Below, piece by piece: positions 34,131-43,676 of a stretch of DNA of 64,000 nt (its first letter is position 1; each line of letters opens with the position of its first letter). The position numbers and the translations under genes are program-made. A model generated the notes under the pieces. The model was not told the DNA's origin and searched no databases. It saw only the letters and a list, made by a program, of their open reading frames with translations. Location: contig NZ_FRBE01000002.1 in the NCBI RefSeq assembly GCF_900142535.1, positions 62,001 through 126,000 of the forward strand, given 5' to 3'. This DNA is from Fibrobacter sp. UWEL (lineage in GTDB: Bacteria > Fibrobacterota > Fibrobacteria > Fibrobacterales > Fibrobacteraceae).

Positions 34131-34136
34131 ATAAAG

Positions 34137-34165
34137 CCTCGAAAGTTTTTTTCTAACTTTCGAGG
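34137..34165 (-). terminator. Terminator of the GH43 operon
   Basis: A perfect 11-bp stem CCTCGAAAGTT/AACTTTCGAGG with a seven-base loop, 65 bp after the stop of the 34230 gene. The T-rich tail on the minus strand is weak (CTTTATTATATTTTG). Confidence 0.75.
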
Positions 34166-34229
34166 TTCATATCAAATATCGCGGCTAATACTACTAATGC
34201 CGAGATTCCTATGCATGACTAAAGGACCT

Positions 34230-35981
34230 TTAAGGATTTACAACCTTCAGAGTTTCTTTACCGGAACGGACTAGGAACGTTCCGCGCCCCACGTTATTCA
34301 TCGATACTTGAGAGCCAAATCCACACTGGACAATATGCCCGTTCAGGCTAAATACAGTCCAATGCGCCTCCCCCGCCAGGCGCACCATTCTTGCAAGAGG
34401 ATCATAGTTCATGGAACGAGACAAGACCTTTGTTGCAAGGTGCAATGAAGTTTCGGAGGAACTAGATCCCTCGACTGCGCTCGGGATGACACCAGAGGAA
34501 CTGCTCGGGATGACGCTTGAAGATGAGCTCGGGATGACAGAGGAGGAGCTGCTAGATCCCCGATCGGGGTCGGGGATGACATCGGAGGAACTGCTGGATT
34601 CCTCGACTGCGCTCGGAATGACACTCGATACGAATTGGATTTTCTGGTTATCGGTTCCGGAGCGGACCCAGGTAATGAGGGGCATGCCGGGTTCCTTGGA
34701 AACGTTTAGAATGTCGCCCAGATAGTCGTCGTCGTAATTGGCGAACAGATAGTAACCCTTCTTTTCGGAGGCGTTTTCAATACGGATTTCGCAGGGTGTT
34801 GCGCTGGTGCGGACGGTATCCAGCAACACGGCCTGGGGGCAGTAATATTTCTTGGTGCCGTAATTCTGCAAAGTGTAATGGCGAGCGGTCTTCCCGGCGG
34901 CAACAATCCACAGCTGATTATCAGCCGTTTCGTCAGCAGTCTGCTGAATGACCATGTCACCATCATCCTGCAACGCCAAATTACTGTGGGAAACGGTCAA
35001 GCGATACGCACCATCCTTAATGAGGGCGTTGTTCACCTTGTCTACACCATCGGTGCGAACAATCTTCTGGATGTTTCCATCGCGATCATAGTACAGGTAG
35101 TCGATATTCACGGAACGGCGGTAAGTCCAGCCGCCAGGAGAATTGGCGCCGTGGTGCATAAAGTACCAGTGGCCCATGTACTTGAAAATGGCCTGATGAT
35201 TGGTTTCGGAATTGTCTTCCTTGGCGTTAATCACGCCCTTCTGTGTCCAGGGGCCATTAATGGAAGGCGCCATGGAATAGTTGGTGGTAGAAGGATAACC
35301 GGAAGCATAACTGAAGTAATAGTTCCCGCGGAACTTGTGCATCCAGGGAGCTTCAAAGAAATCCTTGATTCCAATATCTTCCGGCTTGCTGGCCAGCTCA
35401 ATCATGTTCTCTTTCAGCTTAACGCGGCGGCCGGCATTCCAGGAGCCCCAATACATCCAGATGTCGTCACCGTCATAGAAAATGGCGGGGTCAATATTCA
35501 GCTTGACATCATTTTCAGTAAGGTCCGTCACCAACGCATGACCGATGGCATCTACCCACGGACCCGACGGATGGTCGGCTACAGCAACACCGATTGCAAA
35601 GCCTTCATCCTGCTTGATGGAGCCGTGATGTACCGCCACATACCAGTAGTACTTACCATTTCGATATTCGCAGTGGCCCGCAAAGGCGCTTGCATCGGCC
35701 CACTTGAAAGTCTTGTAACTGAGCACGGCACCGTAATCATGGTAATTCTCCATGTCGGTAGTTACCAGAACGTGCCAGTCGTTCATCAAGAAGAACTTGT
35801 TGTTGGTACCCTGCGCCCCCTGTTCATCGTGGCCCGCAAAAATAAACAAGCTATCGTTATGAACCAACGCTGCAGCATCGGCAGAATAGAATGCAGTCGT
35901 AATAGGATTAGCTGCCTGTGCAACGGTAACCACACCGAACATTGCACAAGCAGTAACCCCCAAAAGTTTCCACAAACCCAT
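34230..35981 (-). CDS. GH43-type glycosidase with ricin-like module, Ser linker and sorting domain
   Basis: A 583-residue secreted enzyme. Signal peptide (residues 1-23, ending AQA). The five-bladed-propeller GH43 domain runs to about residue 310, with the catalytic base Asp in FYSADAAALVHND, the pKa-modulating Asp in NIDPAIFYDGDDIWMYWGSW and the acid Glu in FFEAPWMHKF. Residues 335-450 look like a ricin-type/CBM13 module (YRLTVSHSNLALQDDGD, DNQLWIV). Residues about 454-515 are a Ser-rich linker made by translated REP-like repeats (VIPSAVEESSSS). The last 65 residues resemble a type IX secretion sorting domain (VFSLNGHIV...GTFLVRSG). It probably acts on arabinan or arabinoxylan. Confidence 0.88.
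   Translation of the reverse strand: MGLWKLLGVTACAMFGVVTVAQAANPITTAFYSADAAALVHNDSLFIFAGHDEQGAQGTNNKFFLMNDWHVLVTTDMENYHDYGAVLSYKTFKWADASAFAGHCEYRNGKYYWYVAVHHGSIKQDEGFAIGVAVADHPSGPWVDAIGHALVTDLTENDVKLNIDPAIFYDGDDIWMYWGSWNAGRRVKLKENMIELASKPEDIGIKDFFEAPWMHKFRGNYYFSYASGYPSTTNYSMAPSINGPWTQKGVINAKEDNSETNHQAIFKYMGHWYFMHHGANSPGGWTYRRSVNIDYLYYDRDGNIQKIVRTDGVDKVNNALIKDGAYRLTVSHSNLALQDDGDMVIQQTADETADNQLWIVAAGKTARHYTLQNYGTKKYYCPQAVLLDTVRTSATPCEIRIENASEKKGYYLFANYDDDYLGDILNVSKEPGMPLITWVRSGTDNQKIQFVSSVIPSAVEESSSSSDVIPDPDRGSSSSSSVIPSSSSSVIPSSSSGVIPSAVEGSSSSETSLHLATKVLSRSMNYDPLARMVRLAGEAHWTVFSLNGHIVQCGFGSQVSMNNVGRGTFLVRSGKETLKVVNP
34463..34622. repeat. Cluster of REP-like units inside a GH43 gene
   Basis: Full units at 34463-34490, 34551-34580 and 34593-34622 and short halves near 34503 and 34525, spaced by serine codons. 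The minus strand reads VIPSAVEES, VIPDPDRG, VIPSSSSS and so on, all in frame. Confidence 0.9.
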
Positions 35982-36007
35982 CTTTTACTCCCTTTCAAAA
36001 TCCTCAA

Positions 36008-36042
36008 AAATGCTAGATCCCCGATCTGGGTCGGGGATGACA
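36008..36042. repeat. REP-like palindrome between the two GH43 genes
   Basis: ATCCCCGA-TCTGGG-TCGGGGAT followed by gac; the same unit as 34551-34580, here outside a gene. Confidence 0.85.
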
Positions 36043-36051
36043 TTTGGGGAC

Positions 36052-38163
36052 TTATTTCACCTTAACGATGTAATTTGCCTTAGGCAGATTTTCGAATCGG
36101 ACTTCTGTACCAGCCATTGCCCCACGAATATCGCGAGAGGCAACAACCTGACCCATGGAATTCAGCAAGTAAACTTTCTGAGCCCCAGCAAGATTCAAGC
36201 GTACGAGATAAGAACCATCCATACGGGTAACGGTAAAGCCTCGTGCCGCAACAGAAGCAGTTACAAGTGCATCCTTGCTGTCACTACTAGATCCCTCGGC
36301 TCCGCTCGGGATGACAGAGGAAGAGGAGCCCGGGATGACATCGGAGGAAGAGCTGGAGATGACAGCGGAAGAGGAGCTGGGGATGACAGCGGAAGCCTTG
36401 AACATCATATTACCCACCACAACTTCACCGGATACGCCGCTTGCTGTGAGGTAGAAATCCTGAACGCCGGTCAATTTCTTGGAGCCACCTAAGGTTGAGC
36501 AAGTCACTTCGCTCCAGCCATTTGCAGCAGCCACACCCTTACTCAGGTCACATTCAGAAACCACAGTCCCCGCCTTGGAATCCAAGCGCAAAGCCAACTT
36601 TCCAGCGGAGCCCTTCACCATCACGCGAACGTCCGTACTCTTGATGGAATCCGTCACCACGTTTTCAAAAATCGCATAACCGCCATCCTTCATGGCCAAC
36701 TGGTCATTTTCATCCAGACGAATACGGATACCGTTATCAAATCCGTTACCCGGGATGGTATCACGAATCACGCGCAAGAAGTCGATGCGGTCCAGTTCAG
36801 AGAAGTAGTTATTCGGAATGGGGCGCACTTCAATAAAGTTTCCGCCACGCTTCAAAGTCGCAGGAATCATCACCGTGGAATTTTCCGGGAAAGTTCCCCA
36901 GGAACCTGTAGGCGGAAGCTTCACCGTCTGTTCCTTACCGTTGATGGAAACGCCATGAGTTGCAGCGCCTTCACCGCCGTTAGCATAACGATAACGCAGC
37001 AAGTATTCACCCGCCTGAGGAATGTTCATGGGCAAGCGAATCTTGGAGCCTTCGGTATTCACGTAAGACAGGTATTCACCATTGGAAGCAGTCTTGCTGG
37101 TAGCGATAGCCAAGTCACCGCTTACCGCACGAGTCAAGGCACCATGTTCGGCTTCGGCGCTCAGGTAACGTCCCAGGAAAGGCTGACCCATTTCCGCCCA
37201 GTTGTCATCGGTGAACACCACGTCACGAATATGGATGTGATTGTACTTGTCGCCGGCGTTGTCATAATAATGATGGACAAAACGCACGCGGTTAATATCC
37301 TGGAAAGGTTCGCCACCGCCCGGGCCCACATAACGACCATAACGTTCCAGCAAAATAGTGCCGCCACCGCTAGCCAAATCCTTGCCGTCACGATCATAAT
37401 AAGGACCAGTCACCTTATCAGCGCGGCCCATGGCAGTCTTGTAAGTGGTCTGCTCAATGTTTGCACCCTGCTGGCAGCACTTGTCCCAGGCGGTAAACAA
37501 AAAGAACTTTCCGTCATGTTCAATAAGGCTGGGACCTTCCACTGCGCCACCGCTTGCAGTTGTCACACGACGGGCAATGTTATACACCGTCTTATCGTCA
37601 GAAGCCTGATAGCCAGTTTCGCCGTTCAACTTAATCAATTGAATACCCAACCCGAAGGAGCCAAAAGCCATCCAGTATTCACCAGCAGAAGTCTTAATGA
37701 CGTCGGCGTCAATTGCGTTATATTTGTCGGAAGCCACCGTATGGAACACATGACCCTTATCGGTCCAGCCATAGCCAGAAGTACCCGGCACCATGGATTT
37801 GGAAGCCGTATAACCAATGGCAGATGTGCGCTTGCCGAAAACGGAACCGCAATAATACACGCGGAACTCATCATCGAACTTGTAAATATCGGGAGCCCAC
37901 ACATCTTCCATGGTGGGAGCGTAAGTATAAATCCACTTGGGGAAAGAAGTCATGGTCTTGCCATGAGCCTTCCAGGAAACCATATCCTCCGTGGTCCACA
38001 GAGAAAGCTGGTTGTTGGTAGTCATGAGGGCATAACCGTCCTCGAAACGGACCATGCTGGGGTCGTGACCACCCTGCAAATTATCCTTGGCATACCAATC
38101 GGCGGCAGAAACAACGCCACAGGCAAACAAGCCGGCCAAGCACACAAACTTTGTTCTATTCAT
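36052..38163 (-). CDS. GH43-type arabinanase-like enzyme with CBM6, second module, Ser linker and sorting domain
   Basis: A 703-residue secreted enzyme. Signal peptide, residues 1-21. The GH43 propeller (about 25-330) has GGHDPSMVRF, DVWAPDIYKFDD, the middle Asp in NAIDADVIKT and Glu in GAVEGPSLIEHDG. A CBM6-type carbohydrate-binding module follows (about 335-465; SAEAEHG, YANGGEGAATHGVSING, LDRIDFLRV). A further beta-sandwich runs to about 605. The Ser linker (588-630) is again read from REP-like units. The C-terminus (VYLLNSMGQVVAS...NYIVKVK) resembles a type IX sorting domain. ATG 38163 follows GGGGTGA and is preferred to a GTG three codons earlier. Confidence 0.9.
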   Translation of the reverse strand: MNRTKFVCLAGLFACGVVSAADWYAKDNLQGGHDPSMVRFEDGYALMTTNNQLSLWTTEDMVSWKAHGKTMTSFPKWIYTYAPTMEDVWAPDIYKFDDEFRVYYCGSVFGKRTSAIGYTASKSMVPGTSGYGWTDKGHVFHTVASDKYNAIDADVIKTSAGEYWMAFGSFGLGIQLIKLNGETGYQASDDKTVYNIARRVTTASGGAVEGPSLIEHDGKFFLFTAWDKCCQQGANIEQTTYKTAMGRADKVTGPYYDRDGKDLASGGGTILLERYGRYVGPGGGEPFQDINRVRFVHHYYDNAGDKYNHIHIRDVVFTDDNWAEMGQPFLGRYLSAEAEHGALTRAVSGDLAIATSKTASNGEYLSYVNTEGSKIRLPMNIPQAGEYLLRYRYANGGEGAATHGVSINGKEQTVKLPPTGSWGTFPENSTVMIPATLKRGGNFIEVRPIPNNYFSELDRIDFLRVIRDTIPGNGFDNGIRIRLDENDQLAMKDGGYAIFENVVTDSIKSTDVRVMVKGSAGKLALRLDSKAGTVVSECDLSKGVAAANGWSEVTCSTLGGSKKLTGVQDFYLTASGVSGEVVVGNMMFKASAVIPSSSSAVISSSSSDVIPGSSSSVIPSGAEGSSSDSKDALVTASVAARGFTVTRMDGSYLVRLNLAGAQKVYLLNSMGQVVASRDIRGAMAGTEVRFENLPKANYIVKVK
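36287..36400. repeat. REP-like units inside the second GH43 gene
   Basis: A full unit, ctagatccctcggctccgct followed by cgggatgac (36287-36315), then three shortened units (cgggatgac, ggagatgac, ggggatgac) separated by serine codons, read as VIPSGAEGSSS, VIPGSSSS, VISSSSS and VIPSSSS. Confidence 0.85.
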
Positions 38164-38208
38164 ACAATTCACCCCACACGCTTTCGCGAGAAAACAACAC
38201 CAATACTC

Positions 38209-38216
38209 TAAATATA
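38209..38216 (-). promoter_or_regulatory. Candidate -7 box of the GH43 operon
   Basis: TATATTTA on the minus strand, about 45 nt before ATG 38163. The region 38217-38340 is very AT-rich and holds nothing else I recognise. Confidence 0.45.
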
Positions 38217-38346
38217 CCTTAAAGAATATTTAAAGTCAACGTTTTTATTAAAATAGCAACAAAATAAGCATTTGTAGACTTATTTAAATTATATAAAAGT
38301 CCACACTTTTGTAATAAAAATACAAGCAGTAACACCCCGCAGGTAA

Positions 38347-38371
38347 TAAAAAAAGAGCGGTAAAACCGCCC
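38347..38371 (-). terminator. Terminator of mscS-like gene
   Basis: Minus strand GGGCGG-TTTTA-CCGCTC followed by TTTTTTTATT, 22 bp after the stop. Confidence 0.85.
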
Positions 38372-38392
38372 TATTTTCTCAATTTCGCCAGT

Positions 38393-39316
38393 TTAAAGAT
38401 TGTACTTGGGGATTTCTGGAACTTCCCCCAGGTGTATACCCATCTTTTTCAGGGTATCCGGATCCGAAAGTTGGGATAAATCATCCTCTTCCTCGTCCAC
38501 AGTAGTCGCGACAACGCCACCTTCCTGACGGATATGAACCACTCGCTGAGGATAGGGAATCTCGATGTTCTTTTCGTCCAGAATGTTCTTGATAATCCCT
38601 AAATATTTTCGCTGCAGCTCTTGGTATTCGTAAGTACGTACCCACACCCAGATAGAAATGTTCACACCGCTGTCAGCCAGTTCCTCCACGAAAATCTTTG
38701 CCGGGGGAAGTTTCAGGAAGCGGGATTCCTCGTTGACCATCTTACGCAACACGCAAAAAGCCACATCCAGGGATGTTTCGTAGGATACTGAAACCGTCAA
38801 ATCCAGGCGGCGAACCATGTTCCGGCTGTAATTCACAATGGGAGCCCCCCACAAGGAACTGTTGGGCGCAGAAACGTAAAGGCCATCCATAGTCTCGAAG
38901 GTCGTATTAAATAGTCCAATACCGCCAATTTTGCCCTTCACGTCACCACATTCAATGTAGTCCCCCGCCTTAAAGGGACTCAAGAACAGCAGCAAAATGC
39001 CGGAAGCCACATTAGAAAGGGTATCCTTCAGGGCGAGGCCCACCGCAAGGCTTGCGGCGCCAATCATAGCCAACAGGCCATTGGTATTCACGCCCAAAAT
39101 GTTCAAGCAGAGCAACAGCCCCAGCACATAAAGGGTGTATTTAAACAAGTCAGAAACAAGGGGAATAGCCGCCCGGTCCAAGCCCTTTCGAGAAGCTCGA
39201 TCCAGCCCTTTCTTAAAGCCCCAGGTCAAAATCTTGATGATTACAATGACGAGCACCACCAAAAGCAGCTGCTCTATAATCAAATCCTTAGGGATGAGTT
39301 CTCTAATCTTTTCCAC
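38393..39316 (-). CDS. MscS-family mechanosensitive channel
   Basis: A 307-residue inner-membrane channel that opens under membrane tension to release solutes. Membrane helices lie at about residues 15-33 and 55-75, and the pore helix carries the Gly/Ala-packed motif MIGAASLAVGLALKDTLSNVASGILLLF. The beta domain has GDYIECGDVKGKIGGIGLFNTTFETMDGLYVSAPNSSLWGAPIVNYSRN. The tail (about 260-307) is acidic. The start is GTG; TAAATTTA-GGCCC precedes it directly and there is no Shine-Dalgarno sequence. Confidence 0.94.
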   Translation of the reverse strand: MEKIRELIPKDLIIEQLLLVVLVIVIIKILTWGFKKGLDRASRKGLDRAAIPLVSDLFKYTLYVLGLLLCLNILGVNTNGLLAMIGAASLAVGLALKDTLSNVASGILLLFLSPFKAGDYIECGDVKGKIGGIGLFNTTFETMDGLYVSAPNSSLWGAPIVNYSRNMVRRLDLTVSVSYETSLDVAFCVLRKMVNEESRFLKLPPAKIFVEELADSGVNISIWVWVRTYEYQELQRKYLGIIKNILDEKNIEIPYPQRVVHIRQEGGVVATTVDEEEDDLSQLSDPDTLKKMGIHLGEVPEIPKYNL

Positions 39317-39321
39317 GGGCC

Positions 39322-39329
39322 TAAATTTA
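39322..39329 (-). promoter_or_regulatory. Candidate -7 box of mscS-like gene
   Basis: TAAATTTA on the minus strand, five bases (GGCCC) before GTG 39316. Confidence 0.5.
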
Positions 39330-39352
39330 CATTAACCCCCTATCAAATTAAA

Positions 39353-39377
39353 GAGGGCGGCTCTAAGAACCGTCCTC
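39353..39377 (-). terminator. Terminator of Dcu transporter gene
   Basis: Minus strand GAGGACGG/CCGCCCTC stem with one mismatch, followed by TTTAATTT; 30 bp after the stop. Confidence 0.65.
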
Positions 39378-39406
39378 AGTTTGAAATTCATCACATTTTG
39401 AAAGTT

Positions 39407-40780
39407 TTAGAAGAAAACTCTCACAATTACGGACCCAACAATGGTGGATACGATCACGCTGGTCATACCGGGGAGCATAAAGCTATGGTTCAGCAAGTAT
39501 TTACCAATAACCGTAGTTCCAGAACGGTCGAAGTTCACCGTGGCAATGTCAGAGGGATAATTCGGGATGAAGAAGTAACCATAGACACTGGGGAGAACAC
39601 CCAGAAGAACGACGCCATCAATTCCCAGGCTATAGGCCAGCGGGAGCATGGACACCACAACAGCGCCCTGAGAGTTGATCAGCACGGAAACAGCGAAGAA
39701 AGCAAAGGCGATTGCCCAGGGATAATGCTGGACAATATCCTTCAGGCCTCCCTGCATCACGTCCATGTAGTTGGCAAAATAGGTATCAGCCAGCCATGCA
39801 ATGCCGTAAATAGCCACCACAGCCACCATACCAGACTGCCAGACAGCACCGGAAACAGCCTTCTTGGGCTGAGCCTTACAGAGAAGAATCATGAAAGCAG
39901 CAGCAGAAATCATCACGATCTGGATAATGACATTCATGCCGATGGGCTTCATCTGGGCAACGCCATCCACAATCTTACCTGTGGGAACAACAGGACGAAT
40001 ATCGTGACCCGCAATCTGGAACACAGAGAACATGACAATCACAGCAAGAGCAATCAGGAACACGAAAACAGAACGCTTAGCTTCCTTAGTCACTTCCTTA
40101 TCCAGAAGAGAAGCGGTGTTGCCGTACATGTATTCCTTCATCTGCGGGTCCTTAAGGCGAGCCTGGAAGGCAGGGTCCTTATCCAGGTCGAGACCGCGCT
40201 TGTAGCTCAGGGCGGCAGCAGCCATCAAGCCGCAAATACAGGAGGGAATGGTAACAGCAATAACCTGCAGGTTGTTGATTTCAAAGCCATGGGCATTGGA
40301 AATCACCACGAAGGATGCCACCGCAGCGGCGATGGGAGAACAGGTAATACCCACCTGGGAAGCAACGGAAGCCACAGCGCAGGGACGTTCCGGACGGATC
40401 CCCTTCTTCAGGGAGATGTCACAGATAATGGGCATCAAGGTATAAACCACATGACCCGTACCTACGAGAACGGTCAGGAAGAATGTGCAAAGCGGAGCCA
40501 GGAAGATAATCTGGTTGGGGTGCTTACGCAATAGCTTTTCCGCCAGCTGGATCAACCAGTCCATACCGCCTGCGGCCTGCATAATACCGGCGCAGGTCAC
40601 GGCTGCGATAATGATGTAAATAACATCGGTAGGCGGCTTACCCGGAGCCATCCCGAAGCCAAGCACTAGAATGGCAAGGCCAATGCCGGAAATCGCACCC
40701 AAGGCCAGGCTTCCATAACGGGAACCTACATAAAGAGCGGCCAACACAATCAAAAGCTGAATAATCATTAGCGCAGTCAT
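39407..40780 (-). CDS. Anaerobic C4-dicarboxylate transporter, DcuA/DcuB family
   Basis: A 457-residue inner-membrane carrier of the Dcu family, exchanging fumarate, malate or aspartate for succinate. It has 10 or more membrane segments, GTGHVVYTLMPIICDISLKKGIRPERPCAVASVASQVGITCSPIAAA near residue 120 (the Dcu signature), and VFFIPNYPSDIATVNFDRSGTT near the end. The frame is open ten codons further, but ATG 40780 follows GGAGG by five bases. Lying beside mdh, it fits succinate export in a fumarate-fermenting anaerobe. DcuA and DcuB cannot be separated by sight. Confidence 0.93.
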   Translation of the reverse strand: MTALMIIQLLIVLAALYVGSRYGSLALGAISGIGLAILVLGFGMAPGKPPTDVIYIIIAAVTCAGIMQAAGGMDWLIQLAEKLLRKHPNQIIFLAPLCTFFLTVLVGTGHVVYTLMPIICDISLKKGIRPERPCAVASVASQVGITCSPIAAAVASFVVISNAHGFEINNLQVIAVTIPSCICGLMAAAALSYKRGLDLDKDPAFQARLKDPQMKEYMYGNTASLLDKEVTKEAKRSVFVFLIALAVIVMFSVFQIAGHDIRPVVPTGKIVDGVAQMKPIGMNVIIQIVMISAAAFMILLCKAQPKKAVSGAVWQSGMVAVVAIYGIAWLADTYFANYMDVMQGGLKDIVQHYPWAIAFAFFAVSVLINSQGAVVVSMLPLAYSLGIDGVVLLGVLPSVYGYFFIPNYPSDIATVNFDRSGTTVIGKYLLNHSFMLPGMTSVIVSTIVGSVIVRVFF

Positions 40781-40891
40781 AAAACCTCCGTCAACAAGTG
40801 TTATAAGCAACCCATATCAGTTTGATAAGGAATACTTATTGAAACTAAACAAAAGTTTCAACAAAAGACCGCAGATTTACAAAAAAAACGC

Positions 40892-40922
40892 AAAAAAACG
40901 CCCTCGGCTAAACCGAGAGCGT
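40892..40922 (-). terminator. Terminator of mdh
   Basis: Minus strand ACGCTCTCGG-TTTAG-CCGAGGGCGT followed by seven T; 28 bp after the stop. Confidence 0.92.
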
Positions 40923-40950
40923 CTTTAAAATCGCGAGAGCGTGGAGCTAA

Positions 40951-41994
<1,044 letters not shown>

Positions 41995-42068
41995 TCAAGT
42001 AAATAAGAAGCCAAACCGCCCCTGGCGGCTCAAAAGGTCAAACAATAGCCATAAAGGGGCCTTTTAGC

Positions 42069-42076
42069 TAAATTTG
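42069..42076 (+). promoter_or_regulatory. Candidate -7 box of TauE/SafE gene
   Basis: TAAATTTG, then CCCCGCATT and ATG 42086. Confidence 0.55.
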
Positions 42077-42085
42077 CCCCGCATT

Positions 42086-42814
42086 ATGGAACTTTCGGTT
42101 ATTGGCATCTTATTTGGGATTAGCTGTATAGGCAGTTTTATCCAGCGGGTCAGCGGGTTCGGATTTGGCATTTTCGTCATGACCGTCCTCCCCTACCTCC
42201 TTCCCAGCTACGGGGAAGCTACCGCCTTGTCCGGAATGCTTGCCGGATCCATGTCCATCGTCGTTTTCCTCCGTATGCGAAAATATATCGTCTGGAAGGA
42301 AGTTCTCCCCATCCTGGGTATCTTTACGGTCATCAGTTTCTTTGCAGTGGGCGCTGTAGCCAGTTTAGACGGCAGGTTTCTGCGACACGTCCTTGGCGCG
42401 ATCCTTATTATCATAAGCATCTACTTTTTCTTCTTCAGTGAAAAAATCAAGCTGAAACCCACTGTTTTCGTCCAATCTATTATAGGCGTCATCGCTGGCA
42501 TCATGGGCGGGTTCTTCGCCATGCAGGGGCCGCCCTCCGTTCTGTATTTTTTGGCATCCTGCGAAACGAAGGAAAAGTACATCGCCCATAGCCAGGTGTA
42601 TTTCGCCCTAGGCAACCTGATGATGACCTTCTTTAGAGCGGGTAACGGGTTCGTGACGCCTATGGTAGGAATGGCCTACGGTTGTGGCATTTTCGGCGTG
42701 GCTCTGGGCGTATTCATCGGAAGCAAAGTCTTCAAGAAGATTCCGCACAAAGTATTGAAAAAAGTCGTATACGTCTATATGGCAATAAGCGGTATTATCG
42801 CACTCTGCGCATAA
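42086..42814 (+). CDS. TauE/SafE-family membrane transporter
   Basis: A 242-residue protein with about eight membrane helices, of the sulfite/organosulfonate exporter family. The two internal repeats start with the typical GFGFGIFVMTVLPYL and GVIAGIMGGFFAMQGPP motifs. The substrate cannot be predicted. A TTG four codons earlier also opens the frame, but ATG 42086 is the natural start. The mRNA is probably leaderless. A heptamer-repeat array follows the gene. Confidence 0.9.
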   Translation: MELSVIGILFGISCIGSFIQRVSGFGFGIFVMTVLPYLLPSYGEATALSGMLAGSMSIVVFLRMRKYIVWKEVLPILGIFTVISFFAVGAVASLDGRFLRHVLGAILIIISIYFFFFSEKIKLKPTVFVQSIIGVIAGIMGGFFAMQGPPSVLYFLASCETKEKYIAHSQVYFALGNLMMTFFRAGNGFVTPMVGMAYGCGIFGVALGVFIGSKVFKKIPHKVLKKVVYVYMAISGIIALCA

Positions 42815-42819
42815 CTGTA

Positions 42820-42917
42820 TTAGTTATGAGTTATGAGTTATGAGTTACGAGATATGAGTTATTAGTTATGAGATATGAATTATGAGGTTCAAGTTTCATA
42901 ATTCGTAATTTATAATT
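42820..42917. repeat. Heptamer repeat array
   Basis: At least eight tandem heptamers (ttatgag, ttacgag, atatgag, ttattag), then an inverted segment; GAATTATGA near 42876 pairs with TCATAATTC near 42896. It runs up to the promoter box of the next gene. Confidence 0.85.
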
Positions 42918-42925
42918 TATAATTG
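42918..42925 (+). promoter_or_regulatory. Candidate -7 box of phosphodiesterase gene
   Basis: TATAATTG, eight bases before ATG 42934. It is created by the last units of the heptamer array. Confidence 0.4.
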
Positions 42926-42933
42926 TTCACTGT

Positions 42934-43593
42934 ATGCGCGCTTTAATTCTTTCTGACATTCATGGATCTGCTATTGCAGCCCGCCAGGCACTCTCATTCT
43001 TCGAGAAGCTGAACTGCGACAAAATTTTCCTGCTGGGAGACACCCTTTATCACGGCCCTCGCAATCCTCTTCCCGAGGGACATGGCCCTATGGGCGTCGT
43101 AGAAGCCTTGAAACCTTACGCAGGCAAGATTGTTGCCGCCCGCGGGAACTGCGACGCCGATGTAGACCTGATGATGCTGGAATTCATCAAGATTGAGGAC
43201 GAGTACGCCGTAGTGGAAGATCCTGCGGTAGACGGAGGCCGCCGCACCATCCGTCTGTTCTTAAGTCACGGTCACATTTTCCTTCCGGAATGTTTCCCGC
43301 CTAATGCGCTTGACCAGCTGGAACCTACCGAAGAAAAGGGACGTTCCATCGACGCCTATCTTTACGGTCACACCCACATTTGGGACTTGCACAAGAATTT
43401 CAAGAACATCCTGATGGTAAACCCGGGCTCCACCAGCCTGCCTAAGGGCGGTAAGGTTGCCTCATTTGGCGTCTACGAAAGCTATGATAAACCAGACCAT
43501 CGCGGTAACCTAGCGAAATTTTCAATTCACGCGCTTGATACCGGCAGGGAAATCGCAAGCTTCGAAATCAACGACAGGAATAATGAGATATGA
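42934..43593 (+). CDS. YfcE-family metallophosphodiesterase
   Basis: A 219-residue calcineurin-like enzyme. All five metal motifs are present: SDIHGS, LGDTLYHGPRN, ARGNCDAD, LSHGHI and YGHTHIWD. E. coli YfcE cleaves phosphodiesters in vitro; the cellular substrate is unknown. It is flanked on both sides by heptamer repeats. Confidence 0.92.
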   Translation: MRALILSDIHGSAIAARQALSFFEKLNCDKIFLLGDTLYHGPRNPLPEGHGPMGVVEALKPYAGKIVAARGNCDADVDLMMLEFIKIEDEYAVVEDPAVDGGRRTIRLFLSHGHIFLPECFPPNALDQLEPTEEKGRSIDAYLYGHTHIWDLHKNFKNILMVNPGSTSLPKGGKVASFGVYESYDKPDHRGNLAKFSIHALDTGREIASFEINDRNNEI

Positions 43594-43660
43594 GTTATGA
43601 ATTATGATTTGCATAACGATTTTTCATATTTCACCTTTCATTTTTCATTTATTAAAAACT
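43588..43660. repeat. Heptamer repeat array
   Basis: taatgagatatgagttatga and then attatg, followed by the opposite-strand type ttttcatatttcacctttca and tttttcattt. It overlaps the last bases of the phosphodiesterase gene. Confidence 0.75.
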
Positions 43661-43663
43661 TAC

Positions 43664-43671
43664 TATAATTG
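43664..43671 (+). promoter_or_regulatory. Candidate -7 box of SpmAB gene
   Basis: TATAATTG with five bases to ATG 43677. Confidence 0.45.
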
Positions 43672-43676
43672 AATAT

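Noticed and set aside
34440-34625. CRISPR array suspected from the regular repeats in the GH43 gene
   Set aside because: Units are palindromic, vary in length, have no unique spacers of constant size, and are in frame within a coding sequence; no cas genes nearby.
36955-38211. Plus-strand frame opposite the second GH43 gene (418 codons)
   Set aside because: No family features; the GH43 motifs and signal peptide are on the minus strand.
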